Shown here one piece after another: positions 26,574-36,817 of a stretch of DNA of 64,000 nucleotides (positions are counted from its first letter, which is position 1; each line of letters starts with the position of its first letter). The position numbers were made by a program, and so were the translations under genes. This DNA comes from Clavibacter michiganensis subsp. tessellarius (lineage in GTDB: Bacteria > Actinomycetota > Actinomycetes > Actinomycetales > Microbacteriaceae). Under the pieces are notes generated by a model, which saw only the letters and a program-made list of their open reading frames with translations, searched no databases and was not told where the DNA came from. Where the stretch lies: assembly GCF_021922985.1 (NCBI RefSeq), contig NZ_CP040788.1, positions 868,001-932,000 of the forward strand. The letters run 5' to 3'.

Positions 26574-27575
26574 CTACTCGCGCAGCGTCGTGATGTGCTC
26601 GCGGTACCACTCCACGGTGGAGCGCAGCCCCGCGTCGAGCCCGATGGACGCGGTCCAGCCGGCGTCCGCGAGCTTGGAGACGTCGAGCAGCTTCTGGGGC
26701 GTGCCGTCGGGCTTCGTGGTGTCCCACTCGGTGCGTCCCTCGAAGCCGACGACGCGCGCGATGGTCTCGGCGATCTCGCGGATCGTGACGTCGCTGCCCG
26801 TCCCGACGTTGACCTGCTCGGGCCCGTCGTAGTGCTCCATCAGGTGCAGGCACGCGGCGGCCATGTCGTCGACGTGCAGGAACTCGCGGCGCGGCGAGCC
26901 GGTGCCCCAGTTCGTGACGGACTCCGCGCCCGATGCGCGCGCCTCGTCGTAGCGGCGGATGAGCGCCGGCAGCACGTGCGAGCCCTGCGGCGAGAAGTTG
27001 TCGCCGGGGCCGTAGAGGTTCGTCGGCATCGCCGAGATCCACGGCAGGCCGTACTGGCGGCGCACGGCCTGGATCTGCATGATGCCCGCGATCTTCGCGA
27101 TCGCGTAGGCGTCGTTGGTGGGCTCCAGGTGCCCGGTGAGGAGGCTGTCCTCCGTGATGGGCTGCGGCGCGAGCTTCGGGTAGATGCACGAGGAGCCGAG
27201 GAACAGCAGCCGCTCGACGCCGTGGGCCAGGGCCGCGTCGAGCACGTTGACCTGGATCCGCAGGTTGTCGCTGAGGAAGTCGACGGGGTAGGTGCTGTTC
27301 GCGAGGATGCCGCCGACCTTGGCCGCCGCGAGCACCACGTGCACGGGCCGCTCCGAGGCGAAGAACGCGAAGACGGCGTCGCGGTCCTTCAGGTCGAGCT
27401 CGGCGGACGTGCGGCCCACGACGTCGGTGAACCCCTCCGCCTCGAGCCGTCGGACGATGGCGGAGCCGACGAGGCCGCGGTGGCCGGCCACGTAGATCCG
27501 CGCGGACCGGTCCAGCGGGGCGGGCGTGAAGGCGACGGCGTCGCGCTCGTCGGCCACGCGCTCGGCGCCGGTCAC
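26574..27575 (-). CDS. fcl: GDP-L-fucose synthase
   Basis: This 333-residue NADP(H) epimerase/reductase converts GDP-4-keto-6-deoxymannose to GDP-L-fucose. The Rossmann motif is [12 protein letters not shown]. The SSCIYP motif and catalytic YAIAK (tyrosine and lysine in [10 protein letters not shown]) are present, as is the [11 protein letters not shown] loop. The GTG start at 27575 overlaps the gmd stop (GTGA), and the first 22 residues before the Rossmann strand are a little long. It acts directly after Gmd, so the exopolysaccharide very probably contains L-fucose. Confidence 0.95.
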   Translation of the reverse strand: MTGAERVADERDAVAFTPAPLDRSARIYVAGHRGLVGSAIVRRLEAEGFTDVVGRTSAELDLKDRDAVFAFFASERPVHVVLAAAKVGGILANSTYPVDFLSDNLRIQVNVLDAALAHGVERLLFLGSSCIYPKLAPQPITEDSLLTGHLEPTNDAYAIAKIAGIMQIQAVRRQYGLPWISAMPTNLYGPGDNFSPQGSHVLPALIRRYDEARASGAESVTNWGTGSPRREFLHVDDMAAACLHLMEHYDGPEQVNVGTGSDVTIREIAETIARVVGFEGRTEWDTTKPDGTPQKLLDVSKLADAGWTASIGLDAGLRSTVEWYREHITTLRE

Positions 27576-28624
27576 GCCTGGTCCGCCGTGGACTCGGCCG
27601 TGCCCCAGCTGGCGAGGCGCACGGTGTCGATCCACGGGCTGCCCTCGGCCTCGAGGGCCTGGATGTCGGCGTCGACCATGATGCGCGCGAGCATCGTGGT
27701 GTCGACGGTCGCCTCCCAGCCGAGCTTCTCGCGCGCCTTCGAGGCGTCGCCGACGAGCGCGTCGACCTCGGTGGGCCGGAGGTACCGCGGGTCGAAGCGC
27801 ACGTGCTCGGACCAGTCGAGGCCGGCGTGCGAGAACGCGGTCTCGAGGAAGTCGCGCACGGTGAAGTTGCCGCCGGTGGCGAGGACGAAGTCGTCGGGCT
27901 CGTCGGCCTGCAGCATCCGCCACATGCCCTCGACGTACTCCGCGGCGTAGCCCCAGTCGCGGATGCTGTCGAGGTTGCCGAGGTAGACGTGGTCCTGCTT
28001 CCCGGCCTTGATGGCCGCGACCGCGCGCGTGATCTTGCGCGTCACGAACGTCTCGCCGCGGCGGGGCGACTCGTGGTTGAAGAGGATGCCGTTCACGGCG
28101 AACATGTCGTACGCCTCGCGGTAGTTCTTCGTGATCCAGAAGCTGTAGAGCTTCGCGGCTCCGTAGGGCGAGCGCGGGTAGAACGGCGTGGTCTCGCTCT
28201 GCGGCGGGGGAGTGGCCCCGTACAGCTCGCTCGAGGAGGCCTGGTAGAAGCGGGTCTCGATGCCCGAGAGGCGCACGGCCTCGAGCAGGCGGATGGTGCC
28301 GGTGCCCGTGGTGTCCGCGGTGTGCTCCGGCTCGTCGAAGGAGACGCGCACGTGCGACTGCGCCGCGAGGTTGTACACCTCGTCGGGCTGGATCTGCATC
28401 ATGAGCGTCGTGAGGCGCGAGCCGTCGCTCAGGTCCCCGTAGTGCAGGAAGAGCTTCGCGCCGTCCTCGTGCGGGTCCTGGTACAGGTGGTCGATGCGCG
28501 ACGTGTTGAACGTCGACGAGCGGCGGATGAGGCCGTGGACCTCGTAGCCCTTCCGGAGCAGCAGCTCCGCCAGGTACGAGCCGTCCTGCCCGGTGATGCC
28601 GGTGATGAAAGCCTTCTTGGCCAT
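27572..28624 (-). CDS. gmd: GDP-mannose 4,6-dehydratase
   Basis: This 350-residue short-chain dehydrogenase forms GDP-4-keto-6-deoxy-D-mannose from GDP-mannose. The NADP-binding [12 protein letters not shown] at residues 9-20 and the catalytic [10 protein letters not shown] (Tyr-Lys) are clear. ATG 28624 gives the conserved [16 protein letters not shown] start. An in-frame extension upstream is proline-rich and spurious. It is transcribed divergently from the WcaI-like glycosyltransferase across a 161-nt spacer that must contain promoters for both directions. Confidence 0.97.
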   Translation of the reverse strand: MAKKAFITGITGQDGSYLAELLLRKGYEVHGLIRRSSTFNTSRIDHLYQDPHEDGAKLFLHYGDLSDGSRLTTLMMQIQPDEVYNLAAQSHVRVSFDEPEHTADTTGTGTIRLLEAVRLSGIETRFYQASSSELYGATPPPQSETTPFYPRSPYGAAKLYSFWITKNYREAYDMFAVNGILFNHESPRRGETFVTRKITRAVAAIKAGKQDHVYLGNLDSIRDWGYAAEYVEGMWRMLQADEPDDFVLATGGNFTVRDFLETAFSHAGLDWSEHVRFDPRYLRPTEVDALVGDASKAREKLGWEATVDTTMLARIMVDADIQALEAEGSPWIDTVRLASWGTAESTADQA

Positions 28625-28785
28625 GGATCCCCCCAGATGTCCGTTCGGCGGCGCCCGCGGAGTCGCTCCGCGTCGGCCGGCCGTCCCGACGAATCTACTG
28701 GTCTCGGCGCTGGGCCCGGGAATCGGGGAGCGCCGCGGGGCGCAGGATTCACGCCATCGAAACATCGAGGGGTCACAATGTCCTC

Positions 28786-30075
28786 ATGGGGGATCTTCGA
28801 ACGACCGACGCTGCCCGCACGCGCGCGGCGGACGACCTGGGGGGCCTCGCGGTCTGCCTGGTCGGCATCAACTACTGGCCGGAGACCACGGGCATCGCGC
28901 CGTACACGACCGCGATGGCCGAGGCGCTGACGGACGCGGGGGCGACGGTGCACGTCGTCACGGGCATCCCGCACTACCCGCAGTGGAAGCTGCAGGACGC
29001 CAGGTACGAGCGCGGCCGGCGCTGGGAGGAGATGCGCGACGGCGTCCGCATCACCCGCGTCCGCCACGCCATCCCCGAGACCCCCGACCTCGTCGGCCGC
29101 GCGAAGCTCGAGGCCTCGTTCCTGCAGGGCGCGCTCCGCGAGGTGCGCCGGGACCGCAGCGACGTCGTGATCGCGGTCACCCCCTCGCTCGCCGGACTCG
29201 CCGCCGGGGCGCTCGGCCACGGCCGGCGCCCGTTCGGCGTCCTCGTCCAGGACCTCACCGGCAACGCCGCGGGGGAGTCGGGCACCACGGGCGGCCGGGC
29301 GTCGCGGCTGATCGCGTCGGGGGAGTACGCGCTGCTCCGCCGCGCCGACCGCATCGGCGTCATCACCCCGCGCTTCGGCGACCTCCTCATCCAGCAGGGC
29401 GTCGCCGACGAGGGCATCGTCAGCCTCCCGAACTTCACGCACATCACCCCCGTCGACGTCTCCACGGCCGCCGCGCGCACGCGCCTCGGCTGGACCCGCG
29501 ACGCGTTCACCGTGGTCCACACCGGCAACATGGGCATGAAGCAGGGCCTCGACTCGGTCGTCGAGGCCGCCCGCCTGTCGGACGCGCGCGACCTCGGCAT
29601 CGAGTTCGTGCTCGTGGGCGACGGCAACCAGCGGGCCGCGCTCGAGGAGCAGGGAGCCGGGATCCGCTCGCTCCGGTTCGTGCCGTCGCTCGACGGCGAC
29701 GACTACCCCTACGCGCTGGCGGCCGCCGACGCGCTCCTGCTCAACGAGAAGCCCGGCGTGCGCGAGATGAGCATGCCGTCGAAGCTCACGTCCTACACGA
29801 GCAGCAGACGGCCGATCATCGCGGCCGTCGAGGACGGCGGGATCACGGAGGGCGTGGTCCGCGAGCACGGGGCGGCGGCGATCATCCCGCCCGGCGACCC
29901 GGAGCGGCTGCTGCAGGCCGCGCAGGACCTCCGCTGCGACGCCGCGCAGGCGGCCGACCTCACGTCCGCCGCCCAGCGCATGTTCCAGAACCGCTACTCG
30001 CCCGTCAGCGCCCACGCCCGCTACGTGCGCTTCGCCCAGCAGCTGGCCGGGCTGCGCAGCGGGGTCTCCGCGTGA
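28786..30075 (+). CDS. WcaI-type GT4 glycosyltransferase
   Basis: This 429-residue enzyme resembles colanic-acid WcaI/WbuB. The N-terminus has VGINYWPETTGIAPYT, a hallmark of the group, then VVTGIPHYPQW and VLVQDLTGNAAGESGTTGG. The C-terminal donor lobe contains FTVVHTGNMGMKQGLDSV near 246-263 and a PSKLTSYTSSRRPIIAA segment near the end. It probably transfers fucose or another sugar to the growing lipid-linked unit. It overlaps the next gene by four bases (GTGA). Confidence 0.9.
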   Translation: MGDLRTTDAARTRAADDLGGLAVCLVGINYWPETTGIAPYTTAMAEALTDAGATVHVVTGIPHYPQWKLQDARYERGRRWEEMRDGVRITRVRHAIPETPDLVGRAKLEASFLQGALREVRRDRSDVVIAVTPSLAGLAAGALGHGRRPFGVLVQDLTGNAAGESGTTGGRASRLIASGEYALLRRADRIGVITPRFGDLLIQQGVADEGIVSLPNFTHITPVDVSTAAARTRLGWTRDAFTVVHTGNMGMKQGLDSVVEAARLSDARDLGIEFVLVGDGNQRAALEEQGAGIRSLRFVPSLDGDDYPYALAAADALLLNEKPGVREMSMPSKLTSYTSSRRPIIAAVEDGGITEGVVREHGAAAIIPPGDPERLLQAAQDLRCDAAQAADLTSAAQRMFQNRYSPVSAHARYVRFAQQLAGLRSGVSA

Positions 30076-30653
30076 GCGCGGACGCCCGGCGCGCCACCAC
30101 CGTGCCCGTCATCGACCTCTCCCGGGCGCCGGGCGAGCGGCAGTCCTGGGACCGGCCGAGGCGCACGGTGTACCTGTGGGCGGTCGTCGAGCTCCTGCTG
30201 GTCACGAACCCGTGGCAGATCAGCTCGGCGCTGCGCGTCCGCGCGCTCCGGGCGTTCGGCGCCGAGATCGGCGACGGCGTGGTGTTCCGGCCCCGGACGC
30301 GCGTGAAGTTCCCGTGGAAGCTGCGCATCGGCGACCGGTCGTGGATCGGCGAGGGCGTCTGGTTCCACAACCAGGACCTCATCACCGTGGGCCACGACGT
30401 CGTCCTCTCCCAGGAGACGATGCTCACCACCGGCAGCCACGCGCACCGACGGGACATGGCGCTCGTCACGCGGCCCATCGTCATCGAGCCCGGGGCCTGG
30501 ATCACGTCCCGCTGCATGGTGCTCGGCGGCGCCCACGTCGGCCGCTCCGCGCTCGCCCGTCCGATGACCGTCGTCTCCGGCGACGTGCCCGACGGCGCCG
30601 TGGTGTCCGGGCCCGACGGCGCCGTGGTCGGCTCGCGCTTCCCCGCCTCGTGA
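30072..30653 (+). CDS. WcaF-type O-acetyltransferase (left-handed beta-helix)
   Basis: This 193-residue hexapeptide-repeat acetyltransferase matches the colanic-acid WcaF group. Key features are WQISSALRVRALRAFGAEIG, KFPWKLRIGDRSWIGEGVWF and the catalytic-type histidine in TTGSHAHRRD. The last 25 residues are glycine-rich and repeat PDGAVVSGPDGAVVGS. It likely acetylates the sugar added by the WcaI-like enzyme whose gene it overlaps. The GTG start at 30072 is set by that overlap. Confidence 0.9.
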   Translation: MSADARRATTVPVIDLSRAPGERQSWDRPRRTVYLWAVVELLLVTNPWQISSALRVRALRAFGAEIGDGVVFRPRTRVKFPWKLRIGDRSWIGEGVWFHNQDLITVGHDVVLSQETMLTTGSHAHRRDMALVTRPIVIEPGAWITSRCMVLGGAHVGRSALARPMTVVSGDVPDGAVVSGPDGAVVGSRFPAS

Positions 30654-31786
30654 CGCGCCCGCTGCGCATCGCGCACGTCATCCCCTACGTCTCCGCGGAC
30701 GGCGCGTTCGGGGGCCCGGTCTCCGTCGCCGTCGAGCAGTCCCGCGAGCTCGCCCGCCAGGGGCACAGCGTGGTGCTCATCGCCGGCTGGGACGGCGAGG
30801 TGGAGCTCGGGGTCGCCGGCGTCGACGTGCGCCTCTTCCGCGCCCGCGCCCTCCCGGGCCTCGGCTTCAGCGGCCTCCTGTCGGGCGCGCTCCTCGCCGG
30901 CCTCCGCCGCCACGTCCGCGAGTTCGACGTGGTCCACCTCCACCTGGGCCGGCACCTGCTGGCCCTCGCCGCGGCCGACGTCTGCCGTCGGGCGGGCGTG
31001 CCCTACGTGCTGCAGACCCACGGCATGGTCGCCGAGGACGCGCGGGCGAGGTCGCGCGCGCTCGACGCGCTGGCCGTGCGGCGCGCCCTGGCCGGGGCGC
31101 GGGCCGTGCTGGCCCTCACCGACGAGGAGGAGCGCGGGCTCGGCGTCGTCTCCCGGGGACGCGCGCGCGTCGTGCGCATCCGCAACGGGGTGTCGCCCGC
31201 GTCGGTGGCGCGCCCGCGCGACGCCGACCGCGATCCCGAGGTGCTCTTCCTCGCCCGCCTGCACCCGCGCAAGCGCGTGCTGGCGTTCGCGGAGGCGGCG
31301 GCGCTCCTGCACGGGCGCGGGGTCCGCGCGCGCTTCGCCGTGGTCGGGCCGGACGAGGGCGACCTCGCCGCGCTGACCGCGTTCGTCGCCGCGCATCCGG
31401 GCCTGCCGCTGGCGCATGAGGGCAGCATCGCCCCCGGGACCTCCGGCGCGCGCCTGGCGGCCGCCGACGTGTACGTGCTGCCGAGCGTCCGCGAGGTCTT
31501 CCCGATGACCGTGCTGGAGGCCATGGCGGTGGCGACGCCCGTGGTCATGACCCGGGACTGCGGCATCGCCGACGAGCTCGAGGCCTTCGGGGCGGCCGCC
31601 GTCACCGACGGCTCGGCCGAGGAGCTGGCGGATGCCGTGGAGGCGATCCTCACCCGGGAGCCCGTCCGCGACGCGCTCGTCGCCGGCATGCGCCGCGCCG
31701 TCGCCGAGTCCTTCGGCATCCGGGCGGTGGTCGACGGCCTGGTCGACGTCTACGACGCGGGCCGGGGCGATGTCGTCCGCCCCTGA
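30650..31786 (+). CDS. GT4 family glycosyltransferase
   Basis: This 378-residue GT-B enzyme has N-lobe RIAHVIPYVSADGAFGGPVSV with a glycine-rich donor loop and QTHGMVAEDARARS. The C-lobe starts at DPEVLFLARLHPRKRV near 196. A classical E-x7-E region, SVREVFPMTVLEAMAVATPVV, lies near 282-302. GTG 30650 overlaps the WcaF-like stop. It extends the repeat unit; the sugar is unknown. Confidence 0.88.
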   Translation: MTRPLRIAHVIPYVSADGAFGGPVSVAVEQSRELARQGHSVVLIAGWDGEVELGVAGVDVRLFRARALPGLGFSGLLSGALLAGLRRHVREFDVVHLHLGRHLLALAAADVCRRAGVPYVLQTHGMVAEDARARSRALDALAVRRALAGARAVLALTDEEERGLGVVSRGRARVVRIRNGVSPASVARPRDADRDPEVLFLARLHPRKRVLAFAEAAALLHGRGVRARFAVVGPDEGDLAALTAFVAAHPGLPLAHEGSIAPGTSGARLAAADVYVLPSVREVFPMTVLEAMAVATPVVMTRDCGIADELEAFGAAAVTDGSAEELADAVEAILTREPVRDALVAGMRRAVAESFGIRAVVDGLVDVYDAGRGDVVRP

Positions 31787-32900
31787 GCCCCCCCCCGCCG
31801 TCGCGTCCGGGCAGCCGGCCCGCCTCGACCGCCTCACGAGCCTGCGGTTCGTCGCGGCGCTCGTGGTCTTCGGCTTCCACGGGCTGGTGTTCTTCGAGGG
31901 CGACACGCTCCGGGTCCTCGACGTCCTGTTCGGCCAGGGCCGGAGCGGGGTGACCTTCTTCTTCGTCCTCAGCGGGTTCCTGCTCGCCTGGTCGTCGCGA
32001 CCCGCGGATCGCGCGGTGCCGTTCTACCGGAGGCGCTTCGCGCGCATCTACCCCGCCTACCTCGCGTCGCTGCTGTTCGCCGCCGCGCTCTGGGCCGTGC
32101 TCGACCCCGCCTCGCTCGGGCGGGGACCCCTCACGCCGTTCCTCCTGCAGGCGTGGGCGCCGACGTCGGACTCCTACTTCGCCGTCAACGTGCCCGCGTG
32201 GTCGCTGTCCGTCGAGGCGTTCTTCTACCTGGCGTTCCCGTTCCTCATCCGCGGCCTCCGACGGCTGACGACCCGCGGGCTGGCGCTCCTGCTCGTGCCG
32301 ATGGTCGCCGTCCCGGTGGCGCTGGCCGCGCTCGTCTCCCGGGACGCGGGCGCGACGGGCCTCGACGCGGACACCGTCTCGATCTGGCTCGCCTACTACT
32401 TCCCGCCGTCGCGGCTCCCCGAGTTCGTGGTGGGCATGATCCTCGGCGTGCTGGCGCGGAGGGACGCGCTCCCCGCGGTGGACTGGCACGCCGCCGTCGC
32501 GCTGGCCGCGGCCGTCTACCTCTCCGTGGGCGTGTGGCCGTCGGCCTACGGCGTCGCAGCGCTCGTGGTGCTCCCGTTCGGCCTGCTGATCGTGGCGGCG
32601 GCCCAGCGCGACGTCGCCGGGACGCCGGGCCTCCTGCGGGCACGGCTGCCGGTGCAGCTCGGGGAGGCGTCCTACTGCTTCTACCTGCTGCACCACGTGT
32701 TCGTCATCCGCCTCGCCCAGCCGGGGTTCCGCGACCTCGGGCTCGACGGGGCGCCCGCGTTCGCGCTCGCGCTCGTCCTAGCCCTGGTGGGCGCGTCCCT
32801 GCTGCACCGCCTGGTGGAGCTGCCCGGCGACCGGCTCCTGCGCGGGGCACGACGGCGCGGACCCGCCACGGGGACGCCGACCCCGACCGCCGCCCGCTGA
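31770..32900 (+). CDS. Acyltransferase family 3 membrane protein
   Basis: This 376-residue protein has about ten hydrophobic segments. The acyltransferase-3 signatures are present: RLDRLTSLRFVAALVVFGFH near residues 18-37 with the active-site-type histidine, FFFVLSGFLLAW with the following YRRRFARIYPAY near 80-93. The motif WSLSVEAFFYLAFPFLI is present mid-protein. It probably O-acetylates or succinylates the polysaccharide at the membrane. It overlaps the upstream gene by 17 bases. It is the last gene of a four-gene unit; a converging gene follows after 154 nt. Confidence 0.9.
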   Translation: MSSAPEPPPAVASGQPARLDRLTSLRFVAALVVFGFHGLVFFEGDTLRVLDVLFGQGRSGVTFFFVLSGFLLAWSSRPADRAVPFYRRRFARIYPAYLASLLFAAALWAVLDPASLGRGPLTPFLLQAWAPTSDSYFAVNVPAWSLSVEAFFYLAFPFLIRGLRRLTTRGLALLLVPMVAVPVALAALVSRDAGATGLDADTVSIWLAYYFPPSRLPEFVVGMILGVLARRDALPAVDWHAAVALAAAVYLSVGVWPSAYGVAALVVLPFGLLIVAAAQRDVAGTPGLLRARLPVQLGEASYCFYLLHHVFVIRLAQPGFRDLGLDGAPAFALALVLALVGASLLHRLVELPGDRLLRGARRRGPATGTPTPTAAR

Positions 32901-33054
32901 GCTCCGCGCTACCTGCCCGGGCGCTCGTCCGACCGTAATCGCGACGGGCGGGACGCCATCAGGGACGAAGCCCGGCCAGGGGCGGAACGTCGTCAGCGAT
33001 GGAGCGCCTCCCGGGCGGATCCTCGTCAGGGACCGGTCGACGGGGCCGGGCGGG

Positions 33055-34974
33055 TCACCGGCGCGTGCCGCCGGCGCCGCGCCTCGACGCCACGCGGGTC
33101 GTCCGCATCGCGTCCCGGAACGTGGCGGCGAAGTCCTCGGGCGTCCGGCGGAGGATCTCCGGCTCGTCGATGGGCACGGCGGGCAGGGCCGACGCGATCC
33201 CGACCCGCAGCCCCTCGACCGACACCCCCGCGACGACGACCCCGCGCATGTCGCGCACGGACGGGGTGACGCCGGCGTGCTCGCCCACCACCACCGTGAG
33301 GCCGGCCGCGAGGGCCTCGTTGACCGTGAGGCCCCACACCTCCTGGAGCGCGGGGTGCACGAGGACGTCGTGACGGGCGAACAGCTCGGGGAGCTCGTCC
33401 GCGGGCACGTATCCGGCGAACGCGATCCGCCCGCCCAGGCCGAGCTCGTCGGCCCGCCTCTCGAGCGCCTCGCGCTCCGGGCCCGCGCCGACCACGGTGA
33501 GGGTGCACGCCGCGAGCTCGGGCGCCGCCAGCGCCTCGATGAGGCTGACGACGTTCTTGCGCGGGATCAGCTGGCCGACGCAGAGTAGGCGCGAGCCCAC
33601 CGGTCCGACCGCGGGTCCCGCGGCGAGGCGCGCCGCCCGCGTCCGCGCGTGGATGGCCGTCACGTCGACCGCGTTGAAGCCGACCCGGATGCGCCGCGGG
33701 TCGATCCCCTCGGCGACGAGGGCCTCCCAGGCCGCGATGCCCGGCACGACGATCTCGTCCATGCCGGCGAAGAACGCGCGGCGCACACGCGCGATGACGC
33801 CGCCGTGATGCTGCTGCGAGAGCCGGTGGGACTCGTAGAAGCCCACGCGCCGCACGCCGGCGAGCTTCGCCGACCAGGACGCCACCCAGTACGCCGGGGA
33901 GTCCCACCCGCCGATGAGGATCGCGTCCCTGCCGCGGAGCTCGGAGCGCGGGATCCATCCCGTCACGTAGTGCCGGGCCTCCCCGCGGCGGACGACGCGG
34001 TTCGGCAGGAACCGCGTTCGATACGCGGACGCCCGGTCGCCCGCCGTCCAGTCGTCGCCCCGGTTGTTGTCGTCGCTGCGCAGGCGCTCGTCGCTCTCGA
34101 GGAGCCACACCTCCAGGTCGACCTCGCGGGCGAGCGCGTCCCAGACGGGCACGCGGTAGGGCGGGGCCAGGTTCGTCATCCACACGACCGAAGGTCGGCG
34201 GGCCGCGTCGGGGTCGGGCTCGTGGAGGGCGAGCAGCGCTTCGACCGTCGCGCGCGTCGACGCCCCGTCCGGCACGGACCCGCCCGTCGCGTCGACGACC
34301 AGCTCGCGGAGGGCGCCGTCGGCGAGCGCCGACCCGGCGGCGCGGGGGAGCGCCTCCGACGGCGCGTCGACGACGACGGGTCCGAGCTCGCGGAGGTCGT
34401 CCGGGATCCCGCCCTCGAGCGCCTCGGCGAGGGGGACGGCGTCGGCGCTGCCGACGCGGGCGGCGATCCGCAGCACGGTCACCCCGGCGAACCGCGCGCG
34501 CAGCGCGGCGGCCTCGTCGTCCGACCGGGCCAGGACGGCGGAGGCGCCCCGGACCATGCGGGCGGATGCGCTGCGGTCCCCGGACAGCGGCGCGGGTCCG
34601 CCCGCCGTCTCCCCGGAGCCGTGCGTCTGCACGACGTACCGGATCCCGAGACGCCTCGCCGACGAGGCCACCTCGAGGTGGAGGGGGTCGGCGTCCGCGT
34701 GCACGTGGAGGACGTCGACGTCGCGCGCGTTGTCGACGAGCCACGCGCGCAGCGCGGGGGAGCGCAGGGCCGGCGATCCGGGGATCGCCTCGACGAGCGG
34801 GAGGACCACCCGGACCCCGGGGACGCGGAGCCCGGCGTCGCCGGGGCGCGCGACCAGCAGGGTCACGTCGTGTCCGCGGCGCGCCATCTCGCCGCACTGC
34901 TCGACGGCGTCGGCGAGGGTGCCGGACGCGACGCCGTCCGCGGAGGCCGCGGAGACGAACTGCACGATCCTCAT
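33055..34974 (-). CDS. Two-domain glycosyltransferase (truncated GT4-like N-half fused to a complete GT4)
   Basis: This is a 639-residue chain. Residues 1-250 look like the acceptor lobe of one GT-B enzyme: the start is RIVQFVSAASADGVASGTLA, then RYVVQTHGSGETAGG and MVRGASAVLARSDDEAA, but no donor lobe follows. Residues 260-639 form a full second enzyme with RPSVVWMTNLAPPYRVPVWD and SRLLCVGQLIPRKNVVSLIE. Its E-x7-E region is ALQEVWGLTVNEALAAGLTVV near the C-terminus. Start 34974 is chosen because it gives the normal MRIV opening; longer starts are low complexity. The first half may bind acceptor or be inactive. Confidence 0.82.
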   Translation of the reverse strand: MRIVQFVSAASADGVASGTLADAVEQCGEMARRGHDVTLLVARPGDAGLRVPGVRVVLPLVEAIPGSPALRSPALRAWLVDNARDVDVLHVHADADPLHLEVASSARRLGIRYVVQTHGSGETAGGPAPLSGDRSASARMVRGASAVLARSDDEAAALRARFAGVTVLRIAARVGSADAVPLAEALEGGIPDDLRELGPVVVDAPSEALPRAAGSALADGALRELVVDATGGSVPDGASTRATVEALLALHEPDPDAARRPSVVWMTNLAPPYRVPVWDALAREVDLEVWLLESDERLRSDDNNRGDDWTAGDRASAYRTRFLPNRVVRRGEARHYVTGWIPRSELRGRDAILIGGWDSPAYWVASWSAKLAGVRRVGFYESHRLSQQHHGGVIARVRRAFFAGMDEIVVPGIAAWEALVAEGIDPRRIRVGFNAVDVTAIHARTRAARLAAGPAVGPVGSRLLCVGQLIPRKNVVSLIEALAAPELAACTLTVVGAGPEREALERRADELGLGGRIAFAGYVPADELPELFARHDVLVHPALQEVWGLTVNEALAAGLTVVVGEHAGVTPSVRDMRGVVVAGVSVEGLRVGIASALPAVPIDEPEILRRTPEDFAATFRDAMRTTRVASRRGAGGTRR

Positions 34975-35245
34975 CGGAGCGGGCGCCGGTCGTCGTGCGC
35001 ATCCCGGGGCGCGGCGGCGCGCAGGACGATGTCGGACAGCCCCCGGGCATGGGCGTGCTCGTGCTCCACTGCTCTCCCTCGTCACGGGCCCGCCGAGGAC
35101 CCGGGTTGGTCCGTGACGGCGAGCGTGGTGTGGCGGCTGCAGTCTAGGAGCGCAGGACGCGGCGTCCCCGCGAACTGTCCACCGGGGGAGCGCCGCTGTG
35201 CGCACCGGCGTGCCCGCGGGCGGGGCGGGGCCCGCCGGCCTCCCG

Positions 35246-36361
35246 TCAGGCGGGTCCGAGCGCGTCGAGGATGGTCGCGCTGATGGTGCGCGCGGCGGCC
35301 TCGATGGTCGGGTGGTCCGCGGGCGGCGCATCCACCGGCGCGTCCTCGGCCATCCACGCGCGGGCGTACGCCTCGGCGGTCGGCGGGACCTCGACGACGT
35401 CGACGCCGGGGCGCAGGTACTCGAACTCGGGGGCGTGCGCCGCACCGGAGGTCGTCACGACCCGGAGGCCCATGACGAGCGCGTCCACCGCCACGAGGCC
35501 GACCCGGCCCGGGTTCAGGAGCGAGTGGGACATCGCAGCCGCCGGGGCGAAGTCCGCGGGACCCGACTGCCCCAGGAGCACGACGCGTCCCGTCTCGCGC
35601 GCCAGCCGGTCCACCAGCTCGCGCGACTCGCCGTCGCCCGCGACCACGAGCCACTGCGCGGGATCCGCCGCGAAGACGATGCGGGCCGCCTCGACCAGCA
35701 GGTCGACGGCCTTGAAGCGGTTGAGGGCCCCGAGGAAGAGCGACACGCGCGCGTCGTCCGGCATGCCGTGCCGCGCGCGGAACGCCGCCGTGTCCGCCGG
35801 GGTGACGTCGTCCATCGCCCGCTGGAGCCGGGACGTGTCCGTGGAGTTCCGGAACGCCGAGACCTGGTCCTCGCGCAGCCGCGTCGAGGCGAGCACGTGG
35901 CGTCGACCGGTCTCCGTGTAGGTCAGGGCGCGGGTGGCCTGGGAGTTGAGGAGGTTCTCCGCCGCGTCGGCGAGCGGGGACTGGGTCGTCGTCGCCGAGA
36001 TGCCGTGGCCGAGCGTGACGAACGGCTGCCGCAGCCCGGCACGCAGCCACGCGTTGAGGTTCGTGCCCTGCATCTCGGTGACGAGGAGCACGTCCCGTCC
36101 GCGCCACGTGCGCGGGAGGCGCCGGAACATGAACTTCGGCACGGACCGCACGGGCTGCAGCGTCAGGACGCCGACGCGGCTGGCCCAGCCCGGCTCGATG
36201 CCGTCGCCGCGTGCCGCGACGTCCCGCTCCTGCTCCCGGTCGCCGCCGTAGAAGACCCGGCAGTCCACGCCGGCCTCGCGGAGCTCGTCGATCACGGCGG
36301 ACCAGAGCCGCTCGCGATAGCCGGGGACGTACGGCTGCGTCACCGCCACCCGGCGGTTCAC
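35246..36361 (-). CDS. GT4-like glycosyltransferase
   Basis: This 371-residue protein has N-lobe RRVAVTQPYVPGYRERLW and, near residue 85, the segment LLVTEMQGTNLNAWL. The C-lobe begins at ARVSLFLGALNRFKAVDLLV near 206 and ends with a region AAMSHSLLNPGRVGLVAVDALVMGLRVV in place of a strict E-x7-E. The GTG start at 36361 is the likeliest. It lies 271 nt upstream of the two-domain enzyme on the same strand; I see no gene in that gap. Confidence 0.8.
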   Translation of the reverse strand: MNRRVAVTQPYVPGYRERLWSAVIDELREAGVDCRVFYGGDREQERDVAARGDGIEPGWASRVGVLTLQPVRSVPKFMFRRLPRTWRGRDVLLVTEMQGTNLNAWLRAGLRQPFVTLGHGISATTTQSPLADAAENLLNSQATRALTYTETGRRHVLASTRLREDQVSAFRNSTDTSRLQRAMDDVTPADTAAFRARHGMPDDARVSLFLGALNRFKAVDLLVEAARIVFAADPAQWLVVAGDGESRELVDRLARETGRVVLLGQSGPADFAPAAAMSHSLLNPGRVGLVAVDALVMGLRVVTTSGAAHAPEFEYLRPGVDVVEVPPTAEAYARAWMAEDAPVDAPPADHPTIEAAARTISATILDALGPA

Positions 36362-36817
36362 GACCGTCCCCCGTCTGCCTGGCCCGTGCGCACGATGTCG
36401 TCCATCGTCTCCCCCCATCGACGATCGGGGGTGTCGGCGACCTCGGCTCCACCCGACCGCCCGCTCGTCCGCTGACCGGACCAGGTGCGCGTCATCACGA
36501 CGGCGCCACCCCCTTCCGACGAGCCTAGCCGCCACCGGGGAGCGGCACCGCGGCACCGCGGCCTCCGGTGCCGCTGCGGGGCGGACGCCCGCACGGGGTC
36601 CGGCATACTGGTCCGGGCAGGGGGCGCGTCCTCCTGGTCGACGTCGGGAGGGGACGGATTCGCATGGGGGAGTGGGCATGTCGGGAGCTGTCGTCGGGGT
36701 CCGCGCACGGGACGGCGGCCACCACGGGCATCCGTCGCGCCGCACGGCACGGGCGCGCGTGCTGATCCCGCGCGCCGCACCCCACCGCCGCGGCCTCCAC
36801 GCCGAGGACCGCCGCGC
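36362..36817. other. 456-nt divergent intergenic region, promoter-containing, with a doubtful 47-codon ORF
   Basis: The region separates two divergent glycosyltransferase genes. It holds GCGGCACC/GGTGCCGC inverted repeats around 36542-36575. A CATACT element near 36605 could be a -10 for the rightward gene. An ATG at 36678 opens a 47-codon frame whose stop overlaps the next start as ATGA (36818-36821). That frame could be a translationally coupled leader, but its product resembles nothing I know and may be chance. Confidence 0.35.
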
